Origin: Candidatus Methylomirabilis sp.
GTDB lineage: Bacteria > DYJV01
NCBI GenBank assembly: GCA_020722945.1
Contig: DYJV01000044.1
Location: 1 to 19,802 of the forward strand
DNA length: 19,802 nucleotides
Direction of reading: 5' to 3'
This document shows positions 1 to 7,017 of this stretch, in pieces. Every line of letters begins with the position of its first letter. Positions within the stretch are counted from its first letter, which is position 1. The notes below the pieces were generated by a model. It was not told the origin of the DNA. It did no database searches and saw only the letters and a list, made by a program, of their open reading frames with translations. Position numbers and translations under genes: made by a program.

Positions 1-121
1 CAGATACTCCAGCTTTATAGTTTTTAAAACTTTGAAAATTGAAATTGTATAATATTTTTAAAACTACTTTACTTTTATACATTAAGATTTAGATATCAAC
101 TTATTTTCAGAATCTTAGTTA

Positions 122-137
122 TGGCATTTATATTGCA
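122..137 (+). promoter_or_regulatory. sigma-54 (-24/-12) promoter of the first acyl-CoA dehydrogenase gene
   Basis: The sequence reads TGGCAT, five bases, TTGCA. The GG (123-124) and GC (135-136) are exactly ten bases apart, as sigma-54 RNA polymerase requires. Transcription would begin near 148, giving a leader of about 40 bases before the ATG at 189. The same core recurs before two other catabolic transcription units at 3126 and 4892. Sigma-54 promoters need an enhancer-binding activator, and one is encoded at 1379-3028. Confidence 0.85.
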
Positions 138-188
138 TACTAAAATTGTCAAAATATGAAAGAATATTTTAATAAACAGGAGGTTAAA

Positions 189-1346
189 ATGGATTTTCAA
201 TTACCAGAGGAGATAAGAGCCCTTCAGAGTATGGTTAGAGAGTTTGTCCAGAAAGAGATCTCACCTAATGCTGACAAATGGGATGAAGAGCACTATTATC
301 CAAGAGATCTTGTAAAAAAAATGGGTGATTTAGGTTTTTTCGGATGTATTATTGACGAAGAGAATGGTGGTAATGGAATGGGTTTTTTGGCTCAGACAGT
401 ATTAACAGAAGAGCTATCAAGGGGGAGCAGCAGTCTTAGAGTTGCAGTAAATTGCAATGGTGCTGGAAGTGCTTTTGAAATTTACAAATATGGAACCCCA
501 GAAGCAAAGAAAAAATATATACCCAAATTAATGGCAGGTGAATATCTTGGAGCTTTTGCTATCACAGAGCCAAACGCAGGTTCAGATACAATGTCTATGA
601 AGACAGCCGCTGAAGATAAAGGTGACTACTTTTTACTAAATGGTGCTAAAACATGGATATCTAATGCACAAGTTGCTGATGTAGCTATTGTCTATGCTTA
701 TCACGATAGAAGTCAAGGAAGTAAAGGGTTATCCGCTTTTGCTCTTGATATGAAGCAAGAGGGTGTCACAACAACAGCCCTTGACAAACTTGGGACAAGA
801 TCTTCTCCTACAGGTGAAATAATTATGGAGAATGCAAAAGTTCCAAAAGAGAATCTACTCGGCAAATTAGGCGATGGTGTAAAGATTATGTTTTCATCAC
901 TCAACCAGACAAGGCTCTTCACAGCAGCAGGTGCTGTAGGTGTTGCACAGAGCTGTCTTGATGTTACTACAAAGTATTGCACAGAGAGGAATCAGTTTGG
1001 AAAACAGATTGGTGAATTTCAGATGAATCAAGACCTTGTAGCACAAATGGCTGTAGAGATTGAAGCTGCAAGATTACTTACCTACAAAGCAGCATGGCAG
1101 AAAGATCAGGGCGAGCATGGAAATACAGTAGAGACTTGTTTTGCCAAATATTATGCAGGGTTAGTTGCTCAAAAATGTTCACACTCAGCAATGAAGATAC
1201 TCGGTTCTTACGGATACTCTCCTGAATACCCTGTAGCACGTCTTTACAGAGATGCAGTTCTTTATCAAATAGTTGAAGGGACAGAAAATATTCAGAAATG
1301 GATAATTGCTCTTGACCAATTAGGCTACAGAAAAGCAAACAAATAA
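189..1346 (+). CDS. acyl-CoA dehydrogenase, glutaryl-CoA dehydrogenase group (non-decarboxylating signature)
   Basis: This is a cytoplasmic FAD enzyme of the acyl-CoA dehydrogenase family, 385 aa and full length. The start at 189 is chosen over the in-frame ATG at 156 because CAGGAGG lies just before it and family members begin MDF. Visible motifs are ITEPNAGSD (flavin and substrate loop), ERNQFGKQI, and the catalytic Glu363 in VEGTENI. As I recall it, the glutaryl-CoA dehydrogenase of Desulfococcus multivorans is very similar along its whole length, including the C-terminal LDQLG.RKAN. Arg84 matches the human Arg94 that binds the glutaryl carboxylate. Ser77 and Val362 sit where decarboxylating enzymes have Glu87 and Tyr369, as in non-decarboxylating forms that stop at glutaconyl-CoA. 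It probably acts on the glutaryl-CoA released by the thiolase at 5032. Another dicarboxyl- or cyclic acyl-CoA substrate is possible. It is a single-gene unit between a sigma-54 promoter and a terminator. Confidence 0.85.
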   Translation: MDFQLPEEIRALQSMVREFVQKEISPNADKWDEEHYYPRDLVKKMGDLGFFGCIIDEENGGNGMGFLAQTVLTEELSRGSSSLRVAVNCNGAGSAFEIYKYGTPEAKKKYIPKLMAGEYLGAFAITEPNAGSDTMSMKTAAEDKGDYFLLNGAKTWISNAQVADVAIVYAYHDRSQGSKGLSAFALDMKQEGVTTTALDKLGTRSSPTGEIIMENAKVPKENLLGKLGDGVKIMFSSLNQTRLFTAAGAVGVAQSCLDVTTKYCTERNQFGKQIGEFQMNQDLVAQMAVEIEAARLLTYKAAWQKDQGEHGNTVETCFAKYYAGLVAQKCSHSAMKILGSYGYSPEYPVARLYRDAVLYQIVEGTENIQKWIIALDQLGYRKANK

Positions 1347-1373
1347 AAAAGTGGCTAAAAGCCACTTTTTTAT
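1346..1373. terminator. bidirectional intrinsic terminator
   Basis: The hairpin has stem GTGGCT (1351-1356), loop AAA and AGCCAC (1360-1365). An A-run precedes it and a T-run follows it, so it can end both the dehydrogenase mRNA and the convergent regulator mRNA that stops at 1379. Confidence 0.85.
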
Positions 1374-1378
1374 TTCTA

Positions 1379-3028
1379 TTAATCTTTTATCTTATATTTA
1401 TTTAATTTCTTATGAAGACCTGTCCTATGTATTCCAAGAAGTTCAGCAGTTTTTGTTTTGTTGCCATTTGTAACTTTGAGGGCTTTAATTATCGATTCCC
1501 GCTCTCTTTTCTCCATCTCCTCTTTAAGTCTGCTCACAGAACTAGTTGAGTAATTCTCAACTGTTTCAGGATTTATCTCAATATTTTCAAAGATATATGA
1601 AGGCAATGTTTTTATAGTGAGTTTATTTGAATCTGCTTTGTATATTGAAAGCTCTATTACATTTTTTAACTCCCTTATATTACCAGGCCATTTGTAAGAT
1701 TTTAAGATGTTTATATATTGGGGCTCTATCTCTCTAACTTCTGTATAATTAGATAAGATATTGAGAAGGTGGTAAGCTAATTTTTCAATATCACCCCGTC
1801 TCTCCCTGAGTGGTGGAATCTTTATTGGAACAGTGTAGATTCTATAATACAGATCTTCTCTGAATTGATTTTTTTCTACCATTTTCTTTAGATTGCGGTT
1901 AGTAGCACAGATAAGCCTAAAATCAACCTTTTGAGGTGATGATTTACCTATCCTCTCAACCTCTTTCTCCTGTAAAACTCTCAAAAGTTTAGCTTGGAGG
2001 CTAAGTGGGAGATCACCTATCTCATCAAGGAAAATAGTCCCACCATTTGCAAGCTCAAACTTTCCCGGTTTCCCATGTTTTAATGCCCCTGTAAAAGCAC
2101 CCTCAGTGTATCCAAAGAGTTCAGACTCTGCAAGCTCTGAGGGGATTGAGGCACAGTTAACCTTGACAAAAGGTTTATTTCTTCTAATACTTTCAAGGTG
2201 AATAGCATGTGCAAAAAGCTCTTTCCCTGTCCCACTCTCACCAAGAAGTATTACAGTAGAATCTGTAGGTGCTATCTTCTTGGCAAATACTTTACCTGCA
2301 AGAAATTCATCATCTTCACCTATAAGATCATCAAATGTGTAGTGGGCATTATGCATATTTACTATCTGTGTTTTATATTTGTTTATCTCATTTTTTAGGT
2401 TTTGAAGCTCTTTTGTAAGCTGATCAATGTCTTTGGCTTCCTTGAATATTATCTTCCCTATTGCACCATAGGTATTGTTTTTGTAGTTTACAGGAATTCT
2501 TGATACAACTCTCAACTCATCTTTAAATTTCTGGACTTTACCTATCTCCTCTTTCCCTGTTTTTGCAACAAGGTGTAATTTGGAGTTGGGGATAAGATTA
2601 GTGATATGTTTACCAACATATTTGGATAACTTTGCATTAAAAAATCTTTCATTTAAAGAGTTGTAATACTTTATTCTACCCTCTTTGTCTACAAGAATGA
2701 CTCCTTCATAAGGGTTGTTAACCAGTGTGTGAAGAGAGAGAACACCTTCAATAGATGAGAAGAATGTTGAGACAATCTCATTTTTTACAAAATCAACAAT
2801 AAAGCATACTTTAAAATCAAAAGCCTGATTTTGAAATAACTTTATATAAAATTTTACTCCTCGCTGATCAAGAAAAGAGGTTTTCCCATTAACAATATAT
2901 CCTGCAACATTAAAATCTTCACCAAATATCTCTTTATAATTGATATTTTTGAATATTAAATCTTTATCCTGAATTATTACTGCTGGAATTTTTACATAAT
3001 CTAAAATATCTTTTAATAAACTAAGCAT
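1379..3028 (-). CDS. sigma-54-dependent transcriptional activator with PAS sensor domain
   Basis: This is a bacterial enhancer-binding protein of 549 aa. Residues about 1-95 form a PAS-like sensor. A second PAS domain spans about 100-195 (NNPYEGVILVDKEGRI). A short coiled-coil linker follows at about 200-225. The AAA+ domain has Walker A GESGTGKE (263-270), the sigma-54 contact loop GAFTGA (310-315) and Walker B IFLDEIGD (332-339). A Fis-type helix-turn-helix ends the protein (NKTKTAELLGIHRTGLHKKL). There is no receiver domain, so it probably senses a ligand directly instead of being phosphorylated. GGAGAG at 3035-3040 supports the start. The three nearby sigma-54 promoters are its likely targets, and an aromatic acid or CoA ester is its likely signal. 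Both points are inference from position. It is transcribed divergently from the second dehydrogenase gene. Confidence 0.93.
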   Translation of the reverse strand: MLSLLKDILDYVKIPAVIIQDKDLIFKNINYKEIFGEDFNVAGYIVNGKTSFLDQRGVKFYIKLFQNQAFDFKVCFIVDFVKNEIVSTFFSSIEGVLSLHTLVNNPYEGVILVDKEGRIKYYNSLNERFFNAKLSKYVGKHITNLIPNSKLHLVAKTGKEEIGKVQKFKDELRVVSRIPVNYKNNTYGAIGKIIFKEAKDIDQLTKELQNLKNEINKYKTQIVNMHNAHYTFDDLIGEDDEFLAGKVFAKKIAPTDSTVILLGESGTGKELFAHAIHLESIRRNKPFVKVNCASIPSELAESELFGYTEGAFTGALKHGKPGKFELANGGTIFLDEIGDLPLSLQAKLLRVLQEKEVERIGKSSPQKVDFRLICATNRNLKKMVEKNQFREDLYYRIYTVPIKIPPLRERRGDIEKLAYHLLNILSNYTEVREIEPQYINILKSYKWPGNIRELKNVIELSIYKADSNKLTIKTLPSYIFENIEINPETVENYSTSSVSRLKEEMEKRERESIIKALKVTNGNKTKTAELLGIHRTGLHKKLNKYKIKD

Positions 3029-3047
3029 AAAAATCTCTCCATTTTAT

Positions 3048-3070
3048 TGTTGTGATTTTTATACACTACA
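3048..3070. promoter_or_regulatory. candidate enhancer/autoregulatory dyad
   Basis: TGTTGTG and CACTACA form an inverted repeat (6 of 7 pairs) around a nine-base AT spacer. Its centre is about 90 bases upstream of the predicted start from the sigma-54 promoter at 3126, a usual distance for an activator site. It also covers the -10 box of the divergent regulator gene. A partial match (TGT-N15-CTAC) occurs at 46-67, at nearly the same distance from the sigma-54 promoter at 122. One good and one weak copy do not prove a binding site. Confidence 0.3.
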
Positions 3071-3086
3071 TTATATTTTTAGTCAA
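3058..3086 (-). promoter_or_regulatory. sigma-70-type promoter of the activator gene
   Basis: On the minus strand TTGACT (3081-3086) and TATAAA (3058-3063) are separated by 17 bases, each matching consensus at five of six positions. Transcription would start near 3051 with a leader of about 23 bases containing the ribosome site. The -10 box lies inside the dyad at 3048-3070, so an activator bound there would also repress its own gene. Confidence 0.65.
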
Positions 3087-3125
3087 GTCATATCATATTT
3101 AACAATTATATTTATAAGGTTGTAA

Positions 3126-3141
3126 TGGCATATTAATTGCA
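3126..3141 (+). promoter_or_regulatory. sigma-54 (-24/-12) promoter of the second acyl-CoA dehydrogenase gene
   Basis: TGGCAT, ATTAA, TTGCA: GG (3127-3128) and GC (3139-3140) are ten bases apart. The core is identical to the promoters at 122 and 4892 except in the five-base spacer. The predicted transcript starts near 3152, about 53 bases before the ATG. Confidence 0.85.
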
Positions 3142-3204
3142 AAACCTTTTTTTACTATACTTAATATTTATAGAATTCATCTTTCTCAAATTTAGGACTC
3201 CCCT

Positions 3205-4371
3205 ATGGAAACAAACAAAATAGATTATATATACCTTGATTCTATGCTCAAAGAGGATGAAATATCTTTCAGAGAACAGCTAAAGAGTTTTGTTGATCAA
3301 AGCATTTTACCTGTGTTTGAAAATACTCTACCAGATATAAATTCAGTCAAAAATATAATCTACGAATTGGGGAGAAACAAATTAATAGGTTCTTTTATAA
3401 ATGGTTACGATTGCCCCGGATATAGTGCATTAAAACAGGGGTTAATATGTCAGGAAATAGAGAGAGCAGACGGAGGATTAAGAAGTTTTCTAACTACACA
3501 AGGTTCCCTTGTAATGTTTGCAATCTGGAAATTTGGTTCAGACATCCAGAAGAAAAAGTATCTTCAAAAAATGGGAAAGTGTGAAATAATAGGAGCTTTT
3601 GGCCTTACTGAAGAGGATGCAAATGGCAACCCTGCACAAATGAAAACATTTGCTTATAAAGATGGGGGAAAATGGATAGTAACTGGTAAAAAAATGTGGA
3701 TAACCAACGCACCAATCGCTGATATTGCCATTATATGGGCAAAAACAGACAATGGGATCAAGGCGTTTATATTGGAGATGGATAGTAAAGGGGTGACACT
3801 CGTCCACAACAAAGTTCATACATCGTTAAGGGGACTTATAACATCGGCAATAGAGCTCAATGATGTAATAATCCCAGAAAAAAATATTCTTCCAAATGTA
3901 GATGGTCTCAAATCAGCCTTAATATGCCTTTCAGAGAAGAGATACGGTGTTGCTTGGGGAGCACTCGGTGCTGCAACAGACTGCTACACCGAATCTATGA
4001 ATTATGCAAAAGAGAGGATAATTTTTGGGAAACCTCTTGTTTCTTCACAATTAGTTCAAAAAAAACTTGTAAATATGCTGATAGAACTAACCAAATCAAA
4101 AGCAGTTACTATTCAGGTAGCAAGGATAAAAGATAAGGGTAAAGATTTCAGACACGAAATGGTCTCATTCATAGCCCTGAATAACCTTACCAAATCCGTT
4201 GAAATAGCAAGGGAAGCAAAGGATATACATGGAATAAACGGTATTTCAACAAAATCAAGAGTAATAAGGCACCTTCTAAATCTCGAATCTCTTGATGGGT
4301 ATGAAGGGACAAATGATCTTTATACTTTAATAGTAGGTAGAGATATAACAGGCATGCAGGCATTCTTCTAA
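3205..4371 (+). CDS. glutaryl-CoA dehydrogenase-like acyl-CoA dehydrogenase (decarboxylating signature, divergent flavin loop)
   Basis: This is a second FAD-dependent acyl-CoA dehydrogenase, 388 aa, only distantly like the one at 189. Its middle resembles human-type glutaryl-CoA dehydrogenase: IERADGGLRS followed by TTQGSLVMFAIWKFGS. Glu86, Arg93 and Tyr366-Glu367 (in GYEGTND) correspond to human Glu87, Arg94, Tyr369 and catalytic Glu370, the set linked to decarboxylation of glutaryl-CoA to crotonyl-CoA. The usual TEPNSGSD loop reads TEEDANGN here, with changes at normally conserved flavin/CoA-contact positions, so activity or substrate may differ. AGGA about seven bases before the ATG serves as ribosome site. 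The gene stands alone behind its own sigma-54 promoter. The family assignment is firm; the precise substrate is inferred. Confidence 0.8.
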   Translation: METNKIDYIYLDSMLKEDEISFREQLKSFVDQSILPVFENTLPDINSVKNIIYELGRNKLIGSFINGYDCPGYSALKQGLICQEIERADGGLRSFLTTQGSLVMFAIWKFGSDIQKKKYLQKMGKCEIIGAFGLTEEDANGNPAQMKTFAYKDGGKWIVTGKKMWITNAPIADIAIIWAKTDNGIKAFILEMDSKGVTLVHNKVHTSLRGLITSAIELNDVIIPEKNILPNVDGLKSALICLSEKRYGVAWGALGAATDCYTESMNYAKERIIFGKPLVSSQLVQKKLVNMLIELTKSKAVTIQVARIKDKGKDFRHEMVSFIALNNLTKSVEIAREAKDIHGINGISTKSRVIRHLLNLESLDGYEGTNDLYTLIVGRDITGMQAFF

Positions 4372-4380
4372 CTTCATCAA

Positions 4381-4416
4381 TGTAGATTATAATATACAGA
4401 AGTGTATTTTCTACAC
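4381..4416. repeat. nested inverted repeats after the second dehydrogenase gene
   Basis: TGTAGA (4381-4386) pairs with TCTACA (4410-4415), and inside them ATACA (4394-4398) pairs with TGTAT (4403-4407). An alternative perfect pair is GTGTA (4402-4406) with TACAC (4412-4416). No T-run follows, so it is a poor terminator. A protein-binding site for the downstream operon is possible, with half-sites resembling the dyad at 3048. Confidence 0.35.
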
Positions 4417-4891
4417 AAAAAGGTTAAAATATTAAAAATTTTAAATGTTCTTGATTCAAAGAGAAATAAATATTATCTGAGTTAACCTTATTCACTCACT
4501 TGCGTTAAATAAAAAATAAAATTAATTTTGCAACATTTAAAATTTAAAATAAAGTAACTAAAATTAAGTATTAAATGATTATCGTTTCTTTACATACTAT
4601 GATCTTTTAAAATTTTAATTTTAATTTTAATGTCTGCATAGTGCATCCCCCAACTGTTTCATCTAACAACTTTTAAAAGGGTAAATTTGAAGTTCTAAAG
4701 ATAGTCATTTAAGATAGATTTGAGGTAGAAAAACTTTCAAGTAGGGATATTTATAGATAACAGAGCTTTTAAATTTTTAATCTTTTTCTTAAAATCAGAT
4801 AGATGTTAGGGAGTAACTCTTTGATTATCAGTTTGATTTTGCAAAATTTCTCTTATTCTGAGCTATTTTGGGCAATTTTATTTACAACTAA

Positions 4892-4907
4892 TGGCATAAT
4901 CATTGCA
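4892..4907 (+). promoter_or_regulatory. sigma-54 (-24/-12) promoter of the benzoyl-CoA pathway operon
   Basis: TGGCAT, AATCA, TTGCA: GG (4893-4894) and GC (4905-4906) are ten bases apart. The predicted start near 4918 leaves a leader of about 114 bases before the thiolase ATG. It is the third copy of the same core in this window and probably drives all five genes to the terminator at 10106. Confidence 0.85.
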
Positions 4908-5031
4908 ATATATAATCTACAAATTTTTAAATATTCCCAGCTCAACCTTAATCATAAATTATATTGAAAAATTATTAAACAATCTACATCAAAATAAATT
5001 GAAATTAAAATAATTAAAAAAGGAGAAATAA

Positions 5032-6225
5032 ATGAGAAATTTTAGCGACATAGTATTTGTAAGTGCTGTAAGAACACCTATGGGAAGTTTTGGAGGAACA
5101 TTGAGAGAAATGCCTGTTTACGAAATGGCTTCTTTTGCTGCAAAGGAAGCCATCAAGAGAGCAAATTTAAATGGCGACGAAATTGATGAATCTATCATTG
5201 GGAACTGTCGTCAAGCAGGAAATAGGGTAAACCCTGGAAGGACAGTAGCATTGAAAGCTGGATGTGCACAAAATATGCCGGGATTTACAATCAACAAAGC
5301 TTGTCCAGCAGGTCTAAAAGCAATATCAATGGCAGTAACACAAATTGCAGTTGAGCAAGGGGATATAATACTTTGCGGTGGCATGGAATCTATGAGTACA
5401 ATCCCTTTCCTCCTCAGAAATGTCCGATGGGATGGTTTTAGAATGGGTGACAAAGTTCTCGAAGATGGCTGGAGCGACAGTCAAGATCCTGTGGCACTTG
5501 TCAGCATGGGGATGACTGCTGAGAATGTTGCTGATAAATGGGGTATAACAAAAGTAGAGATGGACGAATATGCAGTTCGTTCACATAGACTTGCTTACGA
5601 AGCTCAACAGAAAGGTTATTTTGATGAAGAGATTACACCTGTTGTTATCCCTGCTACAAATAAAAAACCTGAAAAGATATTTGCCAAAGATGAGTCAATA
5701 AAACCTGAAACAACAATGGAGATTCTCTCAAAATTGAGACCTGCATTTAAAAAAGATGGAATGGTTACTGCTGGGAATGCTTGCGGTCTGACTGACGGAG
5801 CTGCAATGCTTATAGCAATGACAAGAGAGAAAGCAAAAGAGAAAGGATTGAAACCTCTTTTCTCAGTTATAGATTTTGTTTCATCTGCTGTTGATGGGAA
5901 ATATATGGGTGAAGGGCCAGGTGTTGCAATCCCAAAACTCCTCAAAAGAACAAAAATGGAGATAAGTGATATAGATCTTTTTGAGATAAATGAAGCCTTC
6001 GCATCACAAGTTCTTGCAAATGTTAAAATGTTGAATCTCGATATTAATAAGCTCAATCTCAACGGTGGGGCAATTGCTCTTGGTCACCCCACAGGGTGCA
6101 GTGGTGCAAGAATAGTAGTTACACTTTACCACCTATTAAAAAGGATGGACAAAGAGATTGGTTGTGCTTCAATATGCGGCGGTGGCGGTGCAACAATGGC
6201 AATGCTTATAAAAAGAGAAAGTTAA
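5032..6225 (+). CDS. thiolase (acetyl-CoA acyltransferase), probably 3-oxopimelyl-CoA thiolase
   Basis: This is a 397 aa thiolase of normal length. The nucleophile is Cys91 in NKACPAGLKA, followed by NEAFA, His352 in GGAIALGHPTGCSGAR and Cys382 in CGGGG. The residues after the nucleophile (CPAG) differ from the common CGSG/CASG. In this operon the likely reaction is CoA-dependent cleavage of 3-oxopimelyl-CoA to glutaryl-CoA and acetyl-CoA, although thiolase sequence alone does not fix chain length. AAAGGAGAA lies about five bases before the ATG. It is the first gene of the operon and is followed 18 bases later by the dehydrogenase that would make its substrate. Confidence 0.9.
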   Translation: MRNFSDIVFVSAVRTPMGSFGGTLREMPVYEMASFAAKEAIKRANLNGDEIDESIIGNCRQAGNRVNPGRTVALKAGCAQNMPGFTINKACPAGLKAISMAVTQIAVEQGDIILCGGMESMSTIPFLLRNVRWDGFRMGDKVLEDGWSDSQDPVALVSMGMTAENVADKWGITKVEMDEYAVRSHRLAYEAQQKGYFDEEITPVVIPATNKKPEKIFAKDESIKPETTMEILSKLRPAFKKDGMVTAGNACGLTDGAAMLIAMTREKAKEKGLKPLFSVIDFVSSAVDGKYMGEGPGVAIPKLLKRTKMEISDIDLFEINEAFASQVLANVKMLNLDINKLNLNGGAIALGHPTGCSGARIVVTLYHLLKRMDKEIGCASICGGGGATMAMLIKRES

Positions 6226-6243
6226 TTCTTCATGGGGGGAAAA

Positions 6244-6990
6244 ATGTTAAATTTATCTGGAAAAGTTGCAATAGTTACAGGCGGGACAAGAGGTATAGGA
6301 AAATCGATAGTTATGAAACTTGCCGAGCAGGGAGCAGCAGTTGCTCTTAACTATCGCAAAAGCTCAAAAGAGGCTGATGAGTTAGTAAATGAAATTAAAA
6401 GCAAAGGGAGAAAAGCAATTGCTGTTCAAGCTGATGTATCAGATTTTAATGGTGCACAAAATATGGTAAAAAGAGTAGTTGAAGAGTTGGGAAGTGTTGA
6501 TATTCTTGTTACAAATGCCGGAATGAACTGGGACGGTGTTGTGTGGAAGATGACTGAAGAGCAGTGGGACAATGTTATCAATATAGATCTTAAAGGGACA
6601 TTTAATTACATACGAGCAGTTGCACCCTTTATGAAAGACAAAAATTGGGGTAGAATTATTACTATCACATCAATTAATGGATTACGGGGTAAATTTGGTC
6701 AGATAAACTACTCTGCTGCAAAGGGTGGAGTAGTTGCTATGACAAAAGCTTGTGCAAAAGATCTTGGGAAATTTGGGGTTACTGCAAACTCTGTGGCTCC
6801 AGGATTTATCCTTACAGAGATGGGTGAATCTATGCCTGACGAATTTAAACAAGCAGCTATAAATGAAAGTGCCCTTAAAAAAGCTGGTAAACCTGACGAT
6901 ATAGCTAATCTTGTTGTTTTTCTTTCGTCAGAAGAGGCAGGGCATATAACAGGTGAAGTAATCAAAGTTGACGGCGGTCAATATATCTAA
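6244..6990 (+). CDS. short-chain dehydrogenase, probable 3-hydroxypimelyl-CoA dehydrogenase (FabG-like)
   Basis: This is a 248 aa classical short-chain dehydrogenase/reductase. It has the cofactor motif TGGTRGIG (12-19), NAG (91-93), and the catalytic Ser143, Tyr156 and Lys160 in YSAAK. The start at 6244 is preferred to the ATG at 6232, because the earlier ATG overlaps the GGGGGGA ribosome site that fits 6244. By sequence it would pass as a 3-oxoacyl-ACP reductase (FabG). Its place between the thiolase and the ring-pathway genes points to NAD(P)-linked oxidation of 3-hydroxypimelyl-CoA to 3-oxopimelyl-CoA, the step after Oah ring opening. The role in vivo is inferred from context. Confidence 0.85.
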   Translation: MLNLSGKVAIVTGGTRGIGKSIVMKLAEQGAAVALNYRKSSKEADELVNEIKSKGRKAIAVQADVSDFNGAQNMVKRVVEELGSVDILVTNAGMNWDGVVWKMTEEQWDNVINIDLKGTFNYIRAVAPFMKDKNWGRIITITSINGLRGKFGQINYSAAKGGVVAMTKACAKDLGKFGVTANSVAPGFILTEMGESMPDEFKQAAINESALKKAGKPDDIANLVVFLSSEEAGHITGEVIKVDGGQYI

Positions 6991-7017
6991 TCATCTAAAA
7001 AATTTTGGAGGTAGTTT

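Larger units (their letters stand above)
4372..5031. other. 660-base gene-free leader region upstream of the aromatic operon
   Basis: I see no convincing gene here; the sequence is very AT-rich with frequent stops. It contains a nested dyad at 4381-4416 and a short (TTTTAA)-type run near 4605-4630. It also has a small dyad GTTA-GGGAG-TAAC at 4805-4817 and the sigma-54 promoter at 4892. An AT-rich, bendable stretch before a sigma-54 promoter suits DNA looping to a distant activator site. Confidence 0.6.

Noticed and set aside
156-188. Upstream ATG for the first acyl-CoA dehydrogenase
   Set aside because: The extra 11 residues would cover the CAGGAGG ribosome site, and the family starts at the second ATG.
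4605-4631. (TTTTAA)-type tandem run as a functional repeat
   Set aside because: It is short, low in complexity and imperfect, in keeping with background composition.
4577-4830. Repeated TGATTATC (near 4576 and 4822) as possible Fur boxes
   Set aside because: Only half of a Fur-type palindrome is present and eight-base matches are expected by chance in DNA this AT-rich.
5616-6062. 148-codon minus-strand open frame opposite the thiolase
   Set aside because: It is the mirror of a strongly supported gene, has no ribosome site and shows a composition typical of an antisense shadow.
6232-6243. Upstream ATG for the short-chain dehydrogenase
   Set aside because: It overlaps the GGGGGGA ribosome site belonging to the ATG at 6244, where family proteins start.
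6096-6350. Open frame spanning the thiolase-dehydrogenase junction
   Set aside because: It runs out of frame across two well-supported genes and resembles nothing known.
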